Shown: piece after piece, positions 52,162 through 61,678 of the stretch | Layout of the letters: each line of letters starts with the position of its first letter | Numbering within the stretch: position 1 is the first letter of the stretch | Source: UTCHB3 sp964625575 | GTDB lineage: Bacteria > Bacteroidota > Ignavibacteria > Ignavibacteriales > Ignavibacteriaceae | Direction of reading: 5' to 3' | Length of the DNA stretch: 64,000 nucleotides | Assembly (NCBI GenBank): GCA_964625575.1 | Contig: CAZVBQ010000002.1 | Location: forward strand, 248,001-312,000 | Program-made: the position numbers and the translations under genes | The notes under the pieces: generated by a model | What the model saw: the letters and a program-made list of their open reading frames with translations, nothing else | What the model was told of the DNA's origin: nothing | Databases searched by the model: none

Positions 52162-53554
52162 CATCCGGCGATATTTTACCTTTTCCGTCAGGAACATTTT
52201 CCTCTGGATATTCTTCTCCTTCGTGTCGTTTTTTACTATCTTCAGCCTGTTTTCCATCTTTTCAATCAAAACCATCCTCCAGAACCCGGTTGATTCCGCC
52301 CTCCGTCATGAAACTGAAAAACTTCTGCGTACAATCGAATTCACCGGCGACTCGGTGGTAACAAAAAGTAATGTTGAACTGAGTGAACAGGATTTTCTTG
52401 AGGTTACACGCCATCCCTTCTTTCTTCAGATATATGATCAGACAGGGAAAACCCTGCTTGAAAGCGGAAACTTGCGCCAATTCAGCGAAATCCCCAGAAA
52501 ACAGTTCGTTAAGGGTGAAATGCCGGAGTTCGAGATCTCGGAACCCGGCGGCAATGAGATCAGGACACGCTACACTTCGCTGAGATCACCTGACGGCAGA
52601 ACTGCCATTTTACAACTTTCGACCGTCAACAGGGAGGTAAGCGAGAGGCTTAATGCCTCGATCCGATACCACCTCATGCTCGTCGCATTAACGATACTCG
52701 TGATAGTGCCCCTTTCGGTATATATTTCGAGGAGGACATTTCGTCCCGTTCACGAAGTGGTGAACATCGCGCAGTCGATCTCGGCCAATAACCTCAAAGG
52801 GAGGATCGAGAACGATGCTGAGCCCGGCGATCCTGTCGGCAGGCTACGCGATACGCTGAATGAGTTGTTCAACAGGCTTGATTTTGAGTTCGCGCAGGTA
52901 GGAGGCTTCAACAACAACGCTTCGCACCAATTGATGAATCCACTCACCGCGTTGAAAACGGAGATCGATTTCGCTCTCCGCCGGGAACGGTCGGTACCGG
53001 AGTATCAAGAGACACTTCGAGTGCTTAATTCACAGACTGAAAAAATGATCTCGATAGTTAAAAAGCTGCTGATCCTCTCGAAATTAAGAATTGAAGGGGA
53101 GCAGACCGGTTCGGTGATCAACCTCTCAAGAATAGTTGAAGATGCGGTCGCGCAAAAAAACGGGAGGGTGAAGCCGGACGTGGTTCCGCAGGTCTTTGTT
53201 AAAGCCGACTCAGACCTGATGACGATGGTGGCAGGGAACATAGTTGAGAACGCATTGAAATACTCCGGTGACGAACCTGTAACGGTTTCACTTCAGACAG
53301 AGGGTGGTTCGGCAAAGCTCAGGGTTGAAGATCTTGGCATCGGTATCCCCGATGATGAAAAAGAGAAGGTTTTCACGAGTTTCTACCGGGCGAGCAACGC
53401 GCAGGCCTTGGGTGTGAACGGATACGGCCTCGGTCTGTGCCTCGCGAAAACAATAGTAACCGGATTCGACGGAAGAATCGCGATCACCAACAACAGACCA
53501 TCCGGTACCGTTATAGAGGTTACACTTCCTGCTGTAAAAATTTCAGGCGATTGA
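52127..53554 (+). CDS. Sensor histidine kinase of the OmpR-type pair
   Basis: About 475 aa. The start is uncertain: ATG at 52127 has AGGA six bases before it, and ATG at 52154 overlaps the regulator stop. Two membrane helices with a periplasmic domain of about 130 residues, HAMP (about 205-255), HisKA with phospho-His in 'NNASHQLMNPLTALKTE', and HATPase 'NIVENALKYSGD', 'EDLGIGIPDDEK', 'GYGLGLCLAKT'. The H-box has Gln-Leu-Met-Asn in place of the common Glu-Leu-Arg-Thr. Confidence 0.93.
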   Translation: MVKDISSRLMNSIRRYFTFSVRNIFLWIFFSFVSFFTIFSLFSIFSIKTILQNPVDSALRHETEKLLRTIEFTGDSVVTKSNVELSEQDFLEVTRHPFFLQIYDQTGKTLLESGNLRQFSEIPRKQFVKGEMPEFEISEPGGNEIRTRYTSLRSPDGRTAILQLSTVNREVSERLNASIRYHLMLVALTILVIVPLSVYISRRTFRPVHEVVNIAQSISANNLKGRIENDAEPGDPVGRLRDTLNELFNRLDFEFAQVGGFNNNASHQLMNPLTALKTEIDFALRRERSVPEYQETLRVLNSQTEKMISIVKKLLILSKLRIEGEQTGSVINLSRIVEDAVAQKNGRVKPDVVPQVFVKADSDLMTMVAGNIVENALKYSGDEPVTVSLQTEGGSAKLRVEDLGIGIPDDEKEKVFTSFYRASNAQALGVNGYGLGLCLAKTIVTGFDGRIAITNNRPSGTVIEVTLPAVKISGD

Positions 53555-53631
53555 GCCGCGGAAATTGAAGTAACACAAATTATCTCCTTGTTCTGCTTAT
53601 ATTTCGACTAAACATTAAAGGTCTCTTGACT

Positions 53632-55578
53632 GTGAAAATCCTCTCTCTCTTCGTACTGTTTACTGGTATTGTATTCGCGCAACCGGACCCCGACAGTGTA
53701 TTCAGCTCAATTGCACATCTTCAGGACAGTTCAAAGATAAAGATCCTGATGGGGCTTTGCTGGGAGAATCGCACAAATCATCCCGAAGAAGCCCTGATGT
53801 TTGGGCATACCGCGCTCGGGATCGTCGAAAAACTTGACAGAAAAAAGAACATAGCCGAGTTGTACAACTACCTTGGAGTTATATATTCCGGCATCGGAAG
53901 GCTCGACTCAGCCTATTCCTATCACAAGCGTTCCCTTGACCTCTCAATCGCGGTTGGTGACTCTATTCAAATAGCCTACGCCTATGAGAATCTTGCCGCC
54001 TATTACCTGAAAAATGCTTTTTACTCCTCCGCCCTCGAAAGCGTTCTGAAATCTTATGATATTTTCGAGAAGTGCGGCTTCAAACCCGGCATGGCGTATG
54101 CCTTGAACGATATCGGTGAGGTTTATTTTGAGCAGGCAGACCTCGAGAAGGCGCTCGCGTACTTCTTCCGCGCCGCGGCGCTCAGGATCGAGTTGAACGA
54201 CAAGCGCGGACACGCGAAGACGCTGACGAACATAGCCGCCGTTTATGAACAACAGAAGAAATACCAGCTCGCTACCGAAACCTATGAGAAGGCATTAAAA
54301 CTGAGCAAAGAGGTGAACTACCTGAAAGGGGCGAGCAAGGTACTCTCGGGTCTCGCTGAAATAAGCTACAAGACCGGTGACTACAAAGACGCGCTTGCAC
54401 GCACATTTGCCTCGCTCGAGAATGACACTCAGATCGGTGACAAACAGGGAGAACTGATAAATCTGAACCGGCTCGGCAAAATCTACATAAAAATGAATGA
54501 TCGCGAAAAGGCGCATCAGTATCTCGAAAAATCGAGACAGGAGTCGGATGCCAGTGGTCATCTCGGTCAGCTCATGAGCGCATACTCACTTCTGACCGAT
54601 CTCTCGCTGCTCGAGAGCGACTATAAGAGTGCCTACAGCTATCTGAAAGAATATTCCCTGCTTAAAGAGAAAATATTCGGCAAAGAGTCAAGCAACAAGA
54701 TCGCCGACCTTCAGACAGCCTTCATGACGGAGCGTAAAGACAAGGAGAATGATCTTCTGAAGAAGGATATCGAGTTTCAGAAGCAAACCACAAGTTATAT
54801 CATACTTATACTCATTTTGGCTTTCAGCGGGGCAATACTTTACTATATGAGGTTCAAGTCGCAAAGGGAAGCCACCCGTCTGCTGCGGGAGCTTAATGAG
54901 TCGAAAGACAGGCTCTTCTCCCTGATCGGACACGACCTCAAGAACCCGTTCTTTGCTGTTGAAAACCTCGCGGGTATTCTGAATGAAGAATTTGACGAGC
55001 TCGACGATGTCGAAAAGAGGAAGATCGCTGCTAACATCCAAAATTCGGCAGGCAACATTTCCCGGCTTCTTTCAGACCTTCTCACCTGGGCCCAAACGCA
55101 AAGGGGAAGTGTCAGTTTGAGCAAACAGGAGCTCGACGTGAATGAGGTGATTTCCGGGGTTTCCAAATCGTTTGAAATGCTCGCGGAAGCGAAGGGGATA
55201 AAGGTTGACATCGAGGTACCTTCCGGCTTGAAAATTGTTGCCGACAAGATGGTTGTGGAAACCATCCTCGGTAATTTCATGAACAACGCGATAAAATACT
55301 CTTACAAAGACAGCAGGATCATCACGGGTGCCAACGCGGTTGAGGGAGAGGTCGAATTGTGGGTGAAGGATTTCGGTATCGGGATGGACAGGTTACGTAA
55401 AGAGAGCATAATGAACGAAACAAACATCACGAGCTTCCCCGGTACAATGGAGGAAAAGGGAACGGGTCTCGGGTTGCGGATCGCCAAGGAACTTGCCAAA
55501 ATTCATGGCGGTGTGCTTACGGTTGAGTCGAGCGAGGGGAAAGGCTCCAGATTCATGATAACCCTTCCGGTAGCTTGA
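53632..55578 (+). CDS. TPR-repeat sensor histidine kinase
   Basis: About 648 aa from a GTG at 53632; a TTG at 53626 is also possible. Signal peptide 'LFVLFTGIVFAQ', six or more tetratricopeptide repeats (about 30-330, with 'AYALNDIGEVYFEQADLEKA'), a coiled coil, one membrane helix (about 390-410, 'YIILILILAFSGAILYY'), and a kinase with 'SLIGHDLKNPFFAVENLAG', 'GNFMNNAIKYS', 'KDFGIGMDRLRKE' and 'GTGLGLRIAKEL'. Common in Bacteroidota. Signal and partner unknown; no regulator gene is next to it. Confidence 0.92.
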   Translation: MKILSLFVLFTGIVFAQPDPDSVFSSIAHLQDSSKIKILMGLCWENRTNHPEEALMFGHTALGIVEKLDRKKNIAELYNYLGVIYSGIGRLDSAYSYHKRSLDLSIAVGDSIQIAYAYENLAAYYLKNAFYSSALESVLKSYDIFEKCGFKPGMAYALNDIGEVYFEQADLEKALAYFFRAAALRIELNDKRGHAKTLTNIAAVYEQQKKYQLATETYEKALKLSKEVNYLKGASKVLSGLAEISYKTGDYKDALARTFASLENDTQIGDKQGELINLNRLGKIYIKMNDREKAHQYLEKSRQESDASGHLGQLMSAYSLLTDLSLLESDYKSAYSYLKEYSLLKEKIFGKESSNKIADLQTAFMTERKDKENDLLKKDIEFQKQTTSYIILILILAFSGAILYYMRFKSQREATRLLRELNESKDRLFSLIGHDLKNPFFAVENLAGILNEEFDELDDVEKRKIAANIQNSAGNISRLLSDLLTWAQTQRGSVSLSKQELDVNEVISGVSKSFEMLAEAKGIKVDIEVPSGLKIVADKMVVETILGNFMNNAIKYSYKDSRIITGANAVEGEVELWVKDFGIGMDRLRKESIMNETNITSFPGTMEEKGTGLGLRIAKELAKIHGGVLTVESSEGKGSRFMITLPVA

Positions 55579-55675
55579 CGGATATATGACAGGGCCCCCA
55601 AAATTAAAGAGCCCTGTTTGTAAAATTACCCCGTTCCGCCACCGGGCAGCGGACACGGTTGCATCATTTCACTTT

Positions 55676-58600
55676 TTACTGATTTTTCTTCTCAAACCAC
55701 GGGTAAAACGCGGGGATCAATACCAATGTAAGCAACGTGGATGAAATTAACCCGCCGATAACAACTGTTGCCAATGGCTTCTGTATCTCCGAGCCCGCGC
55801 CTGTGGCAAATAACATTGGTACCAAACTCGTGATCGCGATCGACGCGGTCATTAAAACGGGTCGTAACCGCGACATGCTTCCCGTTTTGATAGCTTCATG
55901 TAGTTCCATGCCGTTCTCTTTCAGATCAGCTATGTAAGAGACGAGCACAACCCCATTAAGAACAGCCACCCCGAACAGGACGATGAAACCGACAGACGCG
56001 GGAACTGACAGGAACTGTCCCGAAATGTAGAGGGAAAACACCCCGCCGATCAGCGCGAACGGCAGATTTGACATCACGAGCAACACCCGTCTGATGGATC
56101 TGAAGGTAATGAATAGGAATAGGAAGATCAGCCCTGTTGCCAATGGCCCGATTATTGCCAGCTTCTTGAGCGCCCTCTCCTGATTCTCGAACTGACCGCC
56201 CCATGAAAGGTAATAACCGGGGCTGAGTTGAAGTTCATCCTTTAGCCGCTCCTTCACTTCGGCGACAAATCCACCAATGTCCCTGCCGCTTATGTTTAAT
56301 TCTATGCCGATCCTTCTGATGCCATCCTGCCGGCTGATCTGAACGGGACCTTCAACCATGGCGATTTCTGCCAGTTGGTGCAGCGGGAGCCGGTTTTCTG
56401 TTTTTACCGGAACCATGATGTTCCCGATCGCCTCAACCGAATTGCGGTACTTCTCAGGCAATCTGATCACGATATCGAAACTGCGGTTCTCCTCATAAAA
56501 GTGAGAAGCTGTTTTCCCCGCGATAGCTATTTCAATGATATTCTGGATGTCGCTGATGTTCAGCCCATACCGGGCGATCTTCTTTCTGTCAATTTTGACA
56601 GTAAGGTAAGGCTGACCGGCAACCTTTTCAGCCATGATATCCTCAGCGCCCTGAACAATGGAGAGAATTCTGGTGATCTCTCCGGCTTTGGTTTTCAGGG
56701 TGTCAAGGTCTTCACCGAACAGTTTGATGATAAGTTGTGATTTCGTCCCCGCGACCAGTTCATCGATCCTGCACTGGATTGGCTGGCTGAAGCCGAAACC
56801 GATCCCCGGTATCGTCTCGAGTGATTCACGCATTCTGCCGAACAATTCCTCCCGCGAGATGTCTTCCCTCCACTCGCTTCGCGGTTTTAGTATCCCGACA
56901 AATCCCGTTTTATCCACGCCACGGGTGTCCAACGCCATACCCGTCTGCCCGGTTTTGCTAACTATCGTTCCGAGTTCCGGGAATTCCTTCAGTTTTTTCG
57001 AGACAAGTCTGTTTATCTCCATTGCCTTGTCGAGTGAAACGCCGGGGAGCAGCGCCACATCCGCGTCGAAAGCGCCTTCATCCATAACGGGGATGAACTC
57101 CGATCCAAGCCGCGTGATGGTGAAAAGTGCCGCTAACAGCAGGATGAACGCTATGCCGGTGAGCGCGGGCTTGTTCTTTTGGGTCGCGTCAAAGATCTTC
57201 GAATAAAGCCTTTGAGCGTGTTTCATTATCACGCTTTCTTTTTCAGGCTGGTCTTTCAAGAAGATTGAACACAAAACGGGAATAATGAAGATTGAGATCA
57301 GGAGCGAGCAGATTATCGCGGCAGCCACCGTGAGTGCCAGAGGCGCGAACATCTTCCCCTCAATTCCTTCAAGGGTAAGTATCGGGATGAAAGTGGTCGC
57401 GATTATCAGTTCTCCAAGAATGCTCGGCTTCCGCACTTCAAGAACCCCCTTCAGCACCGTGGAGAGTTTCCCCGTGCTGCCGGAGGATTCACTCAGGTGC
57501 CGCTGAACGTTCTCCACTTGAATTATCGCCGCGTCTATTATTATGCCGATCGAGATCGCGAGTCCGCCGAGAGACATTAAATTCGCGCTCAGTCCTGTAA
57601 GTTTCATCACGATAAACGTGGCGCACAGGGTTAAGGGAAGGGCTATAAGCACGATCAAACTTGCCCTGAAACTCCTTAGAAGCAGGTAAAGTATGGCGAG
57701 AACAAGTATCGCCCCTTCAAGCAATGCCTTGTTAACAGTATTCACGCTGGCATTCACGATATCAGACCGGTCGTAATAGGGGACGATTTTCAATCCGTCC
57801 GGAAGCACGTTCCCGGTGTTGATCTCATCCACTTTCTTTTTCACAGCCTCAACCACTTCCCGGCTGTTTTCCCCCCTGAGCATCATTACAATTCCACCGA
57901 CAGCTTCCTGTTTCCCGTCCTTCATGGCAGCACCCATTCTAACCGCTTCGCCGATCCGTACCTCTGCCACATCGCCGAGGTAGACGGGTGTTCCATCTGA
58001 AGAAACGAGCACGATATTTCTTATATCGTCAAGATTTTCGATCAGACCAACCCCGCGGACGATATATTGGTCAGAATTTTTCTCCAATATGTTGCCGCCG
58101 ACATTCTGATTATTGTTTATGACCGCCCCGAAAACATCACTTGTGGAAATATTGAACTTAACCAATTTTGCGGGGTCGATATTTACCTGATATTGCTTGA
58201 AATACCCCCCGAACGAGTTGATCTCGTTCACTCCCGGCACGCTTTTCAGCAGCGGGGTGATAACCCACTCCTGCAATGTTCTAAGGTCGGTGAGGTATTT
58301 CCTTTCCGCGTCAGGGTCAGCAGGGTGCTTCCCCTCGATCGTGTACTGGTATATCTCTCCCATGGCGGTTGCCACCGGACCAAGCGACATTTCCACACCC
58401 GCAGGCACCTTCTCACGGGCTTCGGCAAGTCTCTCGAAAACAAGCTGCCTGGCGAAGTAGATGTCAACATTGTCTTTGAAAATTATCGTTACTATCGAGA
58501 GGCCGAACTTGGTAACGGAGCGCAGTTGCTCCACTCCGGGGAGGCCGCGCATCGCCATTTCAACGGGATACGTTACATCCCTCTCTATCTCTATCGCCGA

Positions 58601-58768
58601 GAGTCCGTCAGCGTGACTGACTATCTCAACCTGATTGTTTGTCACGTCGGGGAAAGCATCAATCGGAAGGTTAATGTAAGAATACACGCCGAGTACCGCG
58701 ATCACGATCGCGATAAAAACCACCAGACCCCGCTGATTTAGCACGAATTGCAGTATTTTTTCGAGCAT
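55676..58768 (-). CDS. Heavy-metal efflux RND transporter, CusA/CzcA family
   Basis: 1030 aa. RND architecture with 12 helices and two large periplasmic loops. 'AFPDVTNNQVEIVS' near the start and 'MGEIYQYTIEGK' are HME-RND landmarks. Helix IV reads 'LAISIGIIIDAAIIQVEN': Asp408 and Glu415 equivalents are present, but the Asp402 equivalent is Ser. This pattern is seen in monovalent (Cu/Ag) pumps rather than CzcA-type divalent pumps. Stop and start with the adaptor overlap (TGATG). No outer-membrane CzcC gene is present. Confidence 0.93.
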   Translation of the reverse strand: MLEKILQFVLNQRGLVVFIAIVIAVLGVYSYINLPIDAFPDVTNNQVEIVSHADGLSAIEIERDVTYPVEMAMRGLPGVEQLRSVTKFGLSIVTIIFKDNVDIYFARQLVFERLAEAREKVPAGVEMSLGPVATAMGEIYQYTIEGKHPADPDAERKYLTDLRTLQEWVITPLLKSVPGVNEINSFGGYFKQYQVNIDPAKLVKFNISTSDVFGAVINNNQNVGGNILEKNSDQYIVRGVGLIENLDDIRNIVLVSSDGTPVYLGDVAEVRIGEAVRMGAAMKDGKQEAVGGIVMMLRGENSREVVEAVKKKVDEINTGNVLPDGLKIVPYYDRSDIVNASVNTVNKALLEGAILVLAILYLLLRSFRASLIVLIALPLTLCATFIVMKLTGLSANLMSLGGLAISIGIIIDAAIIQVENVQRHLSESSGSTGKLSTVLKGVLEVRKPSILGELIIATTFIPILTLEGIEGKMFAPLALTVAAAIICSLLISIFIIPVLCSIFLKDQPEKESVIMKHAQRLYSKIFDATQKNKPALTGIAFILLLAALFTITRLGSEFIPVMDEGAFDADVALLPGVSLDKAMEINRLVSKKLKEFPELGTIVSKTGQTGMALDTRGVDKTGFVGILKPRSEWREDISREELFGRMRESLETIPGIGFGFSQPIQCRIDELVAGTKSQLIIKLFGEDLDTLKTKAGEITRILSIVQGAEDIMAEKVAGQPYLTVKIDRKKIARYGLNISDIQNIIEIAIAGKTASHFYEENRSFDIVIRLPEKYRNSVEAIGNIMVPVKTENRLPLHQLAEIAMVEGPVQISRQDGIRRIGIELNISGRDIGGFVAEVKERLKDELQLSPGYYLSWGGQFENQERALKKLAIIGPLATGLIFLFLFITFRSIRRVLLVMSNLPFALIGGVFSLYISGQFLSVPASVGFIVLFGVAVLNGVVLVSYIADLKENGMELHEAIKTGSMSRLRPVLMTASIAITSLVPMLFATGAGSEIQKPLATVVIGGLISSTLLTLVLIPAFYPWFEKKNQ

Positions 58769-59949
58769 CAGTGGGCGTCCCCCTCAATTTCAGACTTTTT
58801 GAGCTCCGATTTCAGGTAAAACGAACCTTTGGTCACTACCTTTTCACCGGCTTTCAGTCCTTCGGTGATCTCCACCTTTTCGTCGAGGTGAAAGCCTGAT
58901 TTAACTATCCTTTTCTCGAAGAGGGTGTCGCTTTTCTGTACAAAAACGTATTCTTCAGAACCTTCTTTCACGAGTGCTTCAGAGTCGATCATAAGGGCTT
59001 CAACCTCTTCACCGATACGGATGGTCATCACGCCGAACATTTCAGGTTTAAGTTTGCTCCCCTTGTTCGGTATCTCACCACGGATAGTGATCGTGCGGGT
59101 TTTCTCGTCAACGGTCTGACCTACATTTATTATCTTGCCCGAAAACTCTTCATCGCCATAGGCGAGGGTCACGAAAGTCAGTTTCCCCGTTTTAACGATA
59201 CGGTCAATGTCTTTTTCGTACACCTGCCCGTCAACCCAGACGGTGCCCGTGTTCATTATTCGTATGCAGTTTGAAGCTGCCTCAACGAGTTGACCCGTTA
59301 CCACGTTTCTCTCGACGACAGTTCCGCTTATCGGTGATTTTATGTATAGCAACCCAGAGGCGTGGAGGGCGTTCCCTTCGAAGTCAAAAACATCCTCGTC
59401 ACGGAGACCAATGGCGTGAATTTTTTTGTCTTCGGCGTGATAGTCGGCTAGTGCCCGTTCATACTCCGCGTTTGCCTGGTCAAGCAGTTGCTGTGAGCTG
59501 AACCCCTTCGCGAAAAGCTGTTTCTCCCGTTCCAGGGTTGTCTTGGCGAAGTCCATGTTTGCTTTGGCTTTTATCAGTCCGGCCTTCAGCGCCCCCACTT
59601 CCAGACTTTCGATCGAAAAAAGAAGTTGTCCCTGCTTCACGTTATCACCAATATTCACGTAAAGTTTTTTCACGCGTCCCTGGACGAGTGACCCGATCAG
59701 CGCTTCATTGTTCTGATTCGTCACGATCTTGGCGGGTATTTCAAGAAAACCTCTGGCCTTAACGGGCTGTATCTCCTCCACTTTTATCCCCGTTTCTTTC
59801 TGCGCCTGCTTCGAAAGTTTGACCTCGAGGGCGCCACTTCCTTTTTCGTGATGTTCTTCTTTTGATGCCTTGGGCTCATCCCCGGAACAACCGGCGAACG
59901 CGATGACCAGTAAGCTGAAAAGCGTGTATCTTAACAGTTGAAATTTCAA
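58768..59949 (-). CDS. RND efflux periplasmic adaptor (membrane fusion protein), lipoprotein
   Basis: About 393 aa from a TTG at 59949 with GGAG six bases upstream; the longer frame from 60012 has no ribosome site and spoils the signal peptide. Lipobox 'VIAFAGCSGDEP' with a following His-rich 'EEHHEKG'. Lipoyl half-motifs 'VQGRVKKLYVNIGDNVKQGQ' and 'IKSPISGTVVERNVVTGQLV' flank an alpha-hairpin. It links CusA/CzcA to an outer-membrane channel. Coupled to the pump gene. Confidence 0.93.
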   Translation of the reverse strand: MKFQLLRYTLFSLLVIAFAGCSGDEPKASKEEHHEKGSGALEVKLSKQAQKETGIKVEEIQPVKARGFLEIPAKIVTNQNNEALIGSLVQGRVKKLYVNIGDNVKQGQLLFSIESLEVGALKAGLIKAKANMDFAKTTLEREKQLFAKGFSSQQLLDQANAEYERALADYHAEDKKIHAIGLRDEDVFDFEGNALHASGLLYIKSPISGTVVERNVVTGQLVEAASNCIRIMNTGTVWVDGQVYEKDIDRIVKTGKLTFVTLAYGDEEFSGKIINVGQTVDEKTRTITIRGEIPNKGSKLKPEMFGVMTIRIGEEVEALMIDSEALVKEGSEEYVFVQKSDTLFEKRIVKSGFHLDEKVEITEGLKAGEKVVTKGSFYLKSELKKSEIEGDAH

Positions 59950-60032
59950 TTTTTGCTCCAAATTATATAAAACAGTGACAGCCCTTGTAATAAAAGGGCT
60001 AAAAACCGGCAATATTTAATGTTTTGGAGCGG

Positions 60033-60377
60033 TCAGATCAGAAGGGAGCAGTGATGAATATAATGCGGAAGTGGTGCCCGGGATGCAGGTTCGAGGTTGT
60101 TATATGCTGAAACGGAAGTGCCGGGTACGGGGAACCCGTCGGGGATGGTGATGCTTAAAGTGAGGTGTTTGTTTACCTCAAGTTTGGTCTGGGCGACTCT
60201 GAACCCTGTCGCCGGGAGATTGGTCGCCTGAACAATTTCACAATGATCGTGTTCCGCGTGAGCACCGTGATCAAAATCGAACAGCCCAAGTTCCGAGTGA
60301 ACAAAGGAGAAAAGGAAGAATACAAGCATCAGCGCCGGCAGGTAAAATGAATACCGGCGGAATTTATTAAATTTCAT
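60033..60377 (-). CDS. Small exported His-rich protein of the metal-efflux operon
   Basis: 114 aa with a signal peptide (LPALMLVFFLFSFVHSE) followed by 'DFDHGAHAEHDHCEI', a likely metal-binding stretch, and 'LPHYIHHCSLLI' at the end. It lies 84 bp upstream of the adaptor gene on the same strand, so it is probably in the same transcript. No family recognised. A metal-binding or sensing role is an inference from the His and Cys residues and the position. Confidence 0.7.
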   Translation of the reverse strand: MKFNKFRRYSFYLPALMLVFFLFSFVHSELGLFDFDHGAHAEHDHCEIVQATNLPATGFRVAQTKLEVNKHLTLSITIPDGFPVPGTSVSAYNNLEPASRAPLPHYIHHCSLLI

Positions 60378-60428
60378 TCAGCAAATATACGGCATTGCCT
60401 CTTAAGCATGCAACCGTTTTGCCGGTAC

Positions 60429-60462
60429 TAAAAAGCGGTCCCGTTTTCACAGGACCGCCTTA
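60429..60462 (-). terminator. Terminator of the DUF2911 gene
   Basis: GCGGTCC (60435-60441) pairs with GGACCGC (60452-60458); on the minus strand it is followed by TTTTT. It separates the DUF2911 gene from the efflux operon. Confidence 0.85.
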
Positions 60463-60468
60463 AAATAT

Positions 60469-61302
60469 CTACTTTTTCCAGGTTTCAAGAAGTTTCTTCA
60501 TCGCGTCGAGGTCGAACGGAGGATTCTTCATCCCGGCGGCCAAACCGAGAGCCTTCTCCATTGTGGAAATGGCTTCACTTTTCTTCCCTGATTTTTCAAG
60601 CAACTGGGCTTTAACTTTCAGGTTGTTGTAGTTCTCGTCGATGGCTATTGAAATGTCGATGTACTTCATAGCGAGGTCGAGGTCTTTACCTGATTTCAGG
60701 AGGTAGTCTGCTCCACGGAAGGAGGTTGACCAGCTTACATCGGCTTTAAGTTTTTCGAGCACGTTCTTGTGGCTCTCGAAGAGGATGTCAAAGGCGATCT
60801 TCACATCAGCCCAAGCGATCGAGAGGCGGGCAGCGTCGGCATCCGCGCGCTCAAAATTGAAGGTCAAAAGCTCAACATTGCTCACTTTTTCCGGTTTTAC
60901 CGTGAATCTCGCGATGTCATTCTCTTTTTTGTAGCTGCCGGAGCCCCAGTTGTTGTTGTCTTTCGAGAGGATAACTGTCCACTCGGAAGTGCCGGGGATG
61001 GTGAAAAGTCCGTAGGTTCCTGCCGGCACTTTCACGCCGCCGATCACCGCGTCATGAGTGAAGCTGATGGTGGTGTTGGTGTTCGCGCCTGTTCTCCAGA
61101 CTTCACCGTAAGGCACCAGTCCTCCGAAGATCGTACGCCCTTTAACCGAAGGACGCGCGTATTTAACCGTCACTTCGCTTATACCTACAACCTGATAAAG
61201 CGATGCCGCTGGTGACGCAGCCGGAACTGCCGGAGCCTGTGCCGAAACCTGTACAAATGTTACAATAAAAGTCAGAAATGCAATTGCCAATATTCTTTTC
61301 AT
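60469..61302 (-). CDS. Exported DUF2911 protein with TPR-like tail
   Basis: 277 aa with a signal peptide (LAIAFLTFIVTFVQVSAQ). DUF2911 features 'VTVKYARPSVKGRTIFGGLV', 'YGEVWRTGANTNTTISF', 'VPAGTYGLFTIPG' and 'WTVILSKDNNNWGSGSY' (about 35-165). The last 90 residues look like two TPR helices pairs ('YNNLKVKAQLLEKSGKKSEA'). Function unknown. Likely periplasmic or surface. Confidence 0.88.
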   Translation of the reverse strand: MKRILAIAFLTFIVTFVQVSAQAPAVPAASPAASLYQVVGISEVTVKYARPSVKGRTIFGGLVPYGEVWRTGANTNTTISFTHDAVIGGVKVPAGTYGLFTIPGTSEWTVILSKDNNNWGSGSYKKENDIARFTVKPEKVSNVELLTFNFERADADAARLSIAWADVKIAFDILFESHKNVLEKLKADVSWSTSFRGADYLLKSGKDLDLAMKYIDISIAIDENYNNLKVKAQLLEKSGKKSEAISTMEKALGLAAGMKNPPFDLDAMKKLLETWKK

Positions 61303-61450
61303 GTAAATCCTCTGTGATAATGTGATGATATTATTATAACCACGTGAAAGGGGGATCAGTTCAAAGCCGGGGTAAAGTCTGCTCGAAGCAGAACCATTTT
61401 TATTTTATCTGCGAAAACCGTATATTTCGAATCCAGCTTTATGGCTTTCC

Positions 61451-61542
61451 GGAGGGGTGGGAGAGTGGCTTAATCCAACGGTTTGCTAAACCGTCGTAGG
61501 GATTATACCTTACCGCGGGTTCGAATCCCGCCCCCTCCGCCA
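61451..61542 (+). tRNA. tRNA-Ser (anticodon GCT)
   Basis: Acceptor GGAGGGG pairs with CCCCTCC (61532-61538), discriminator G, encoded CCA at 61540-61542. Anticodon stem-loop CGGTTTGCTAAACCG gives GCT, reading serine AGC/AGT. The long variable arm (GTAGGGATTATACCTTAC) and TTCGAAT in the T loop fit a class II serine tRNA. Confidence 0.95.
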
Positions 61543-61552
61543 ATTATAAGCA

Positions 61553-61595
61553 AGCCCTTTATCTTCAATATGATAGATAAAGGGCTCTTTTTTTT
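61553..61595 (+). terminator. Terminator of the tRNA-Ser gene
   Basis: GCCCTTTATCT (61554-61564) pairs with AGATAAAGGGC (61575-61585), followed by a run of T. Confidence 0.9.
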
Positions 61596-61678
61596 GTTTG
61601 CACACTTCTTGCTCAATCTGAGCCTGCCTTGAAGGCATTCTTTCATTTGCCTGTCAGTTCACACCCGGTAAATCAAAA

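Noticed and set aside
59950..60012. Upstream ATG at 60012 for the RND adaptor
   Set aside because: It would place 21 extra residues before the lipoprotein signal and has no ribosome site; the TTG at 59949 has GGAG at proper spacing.
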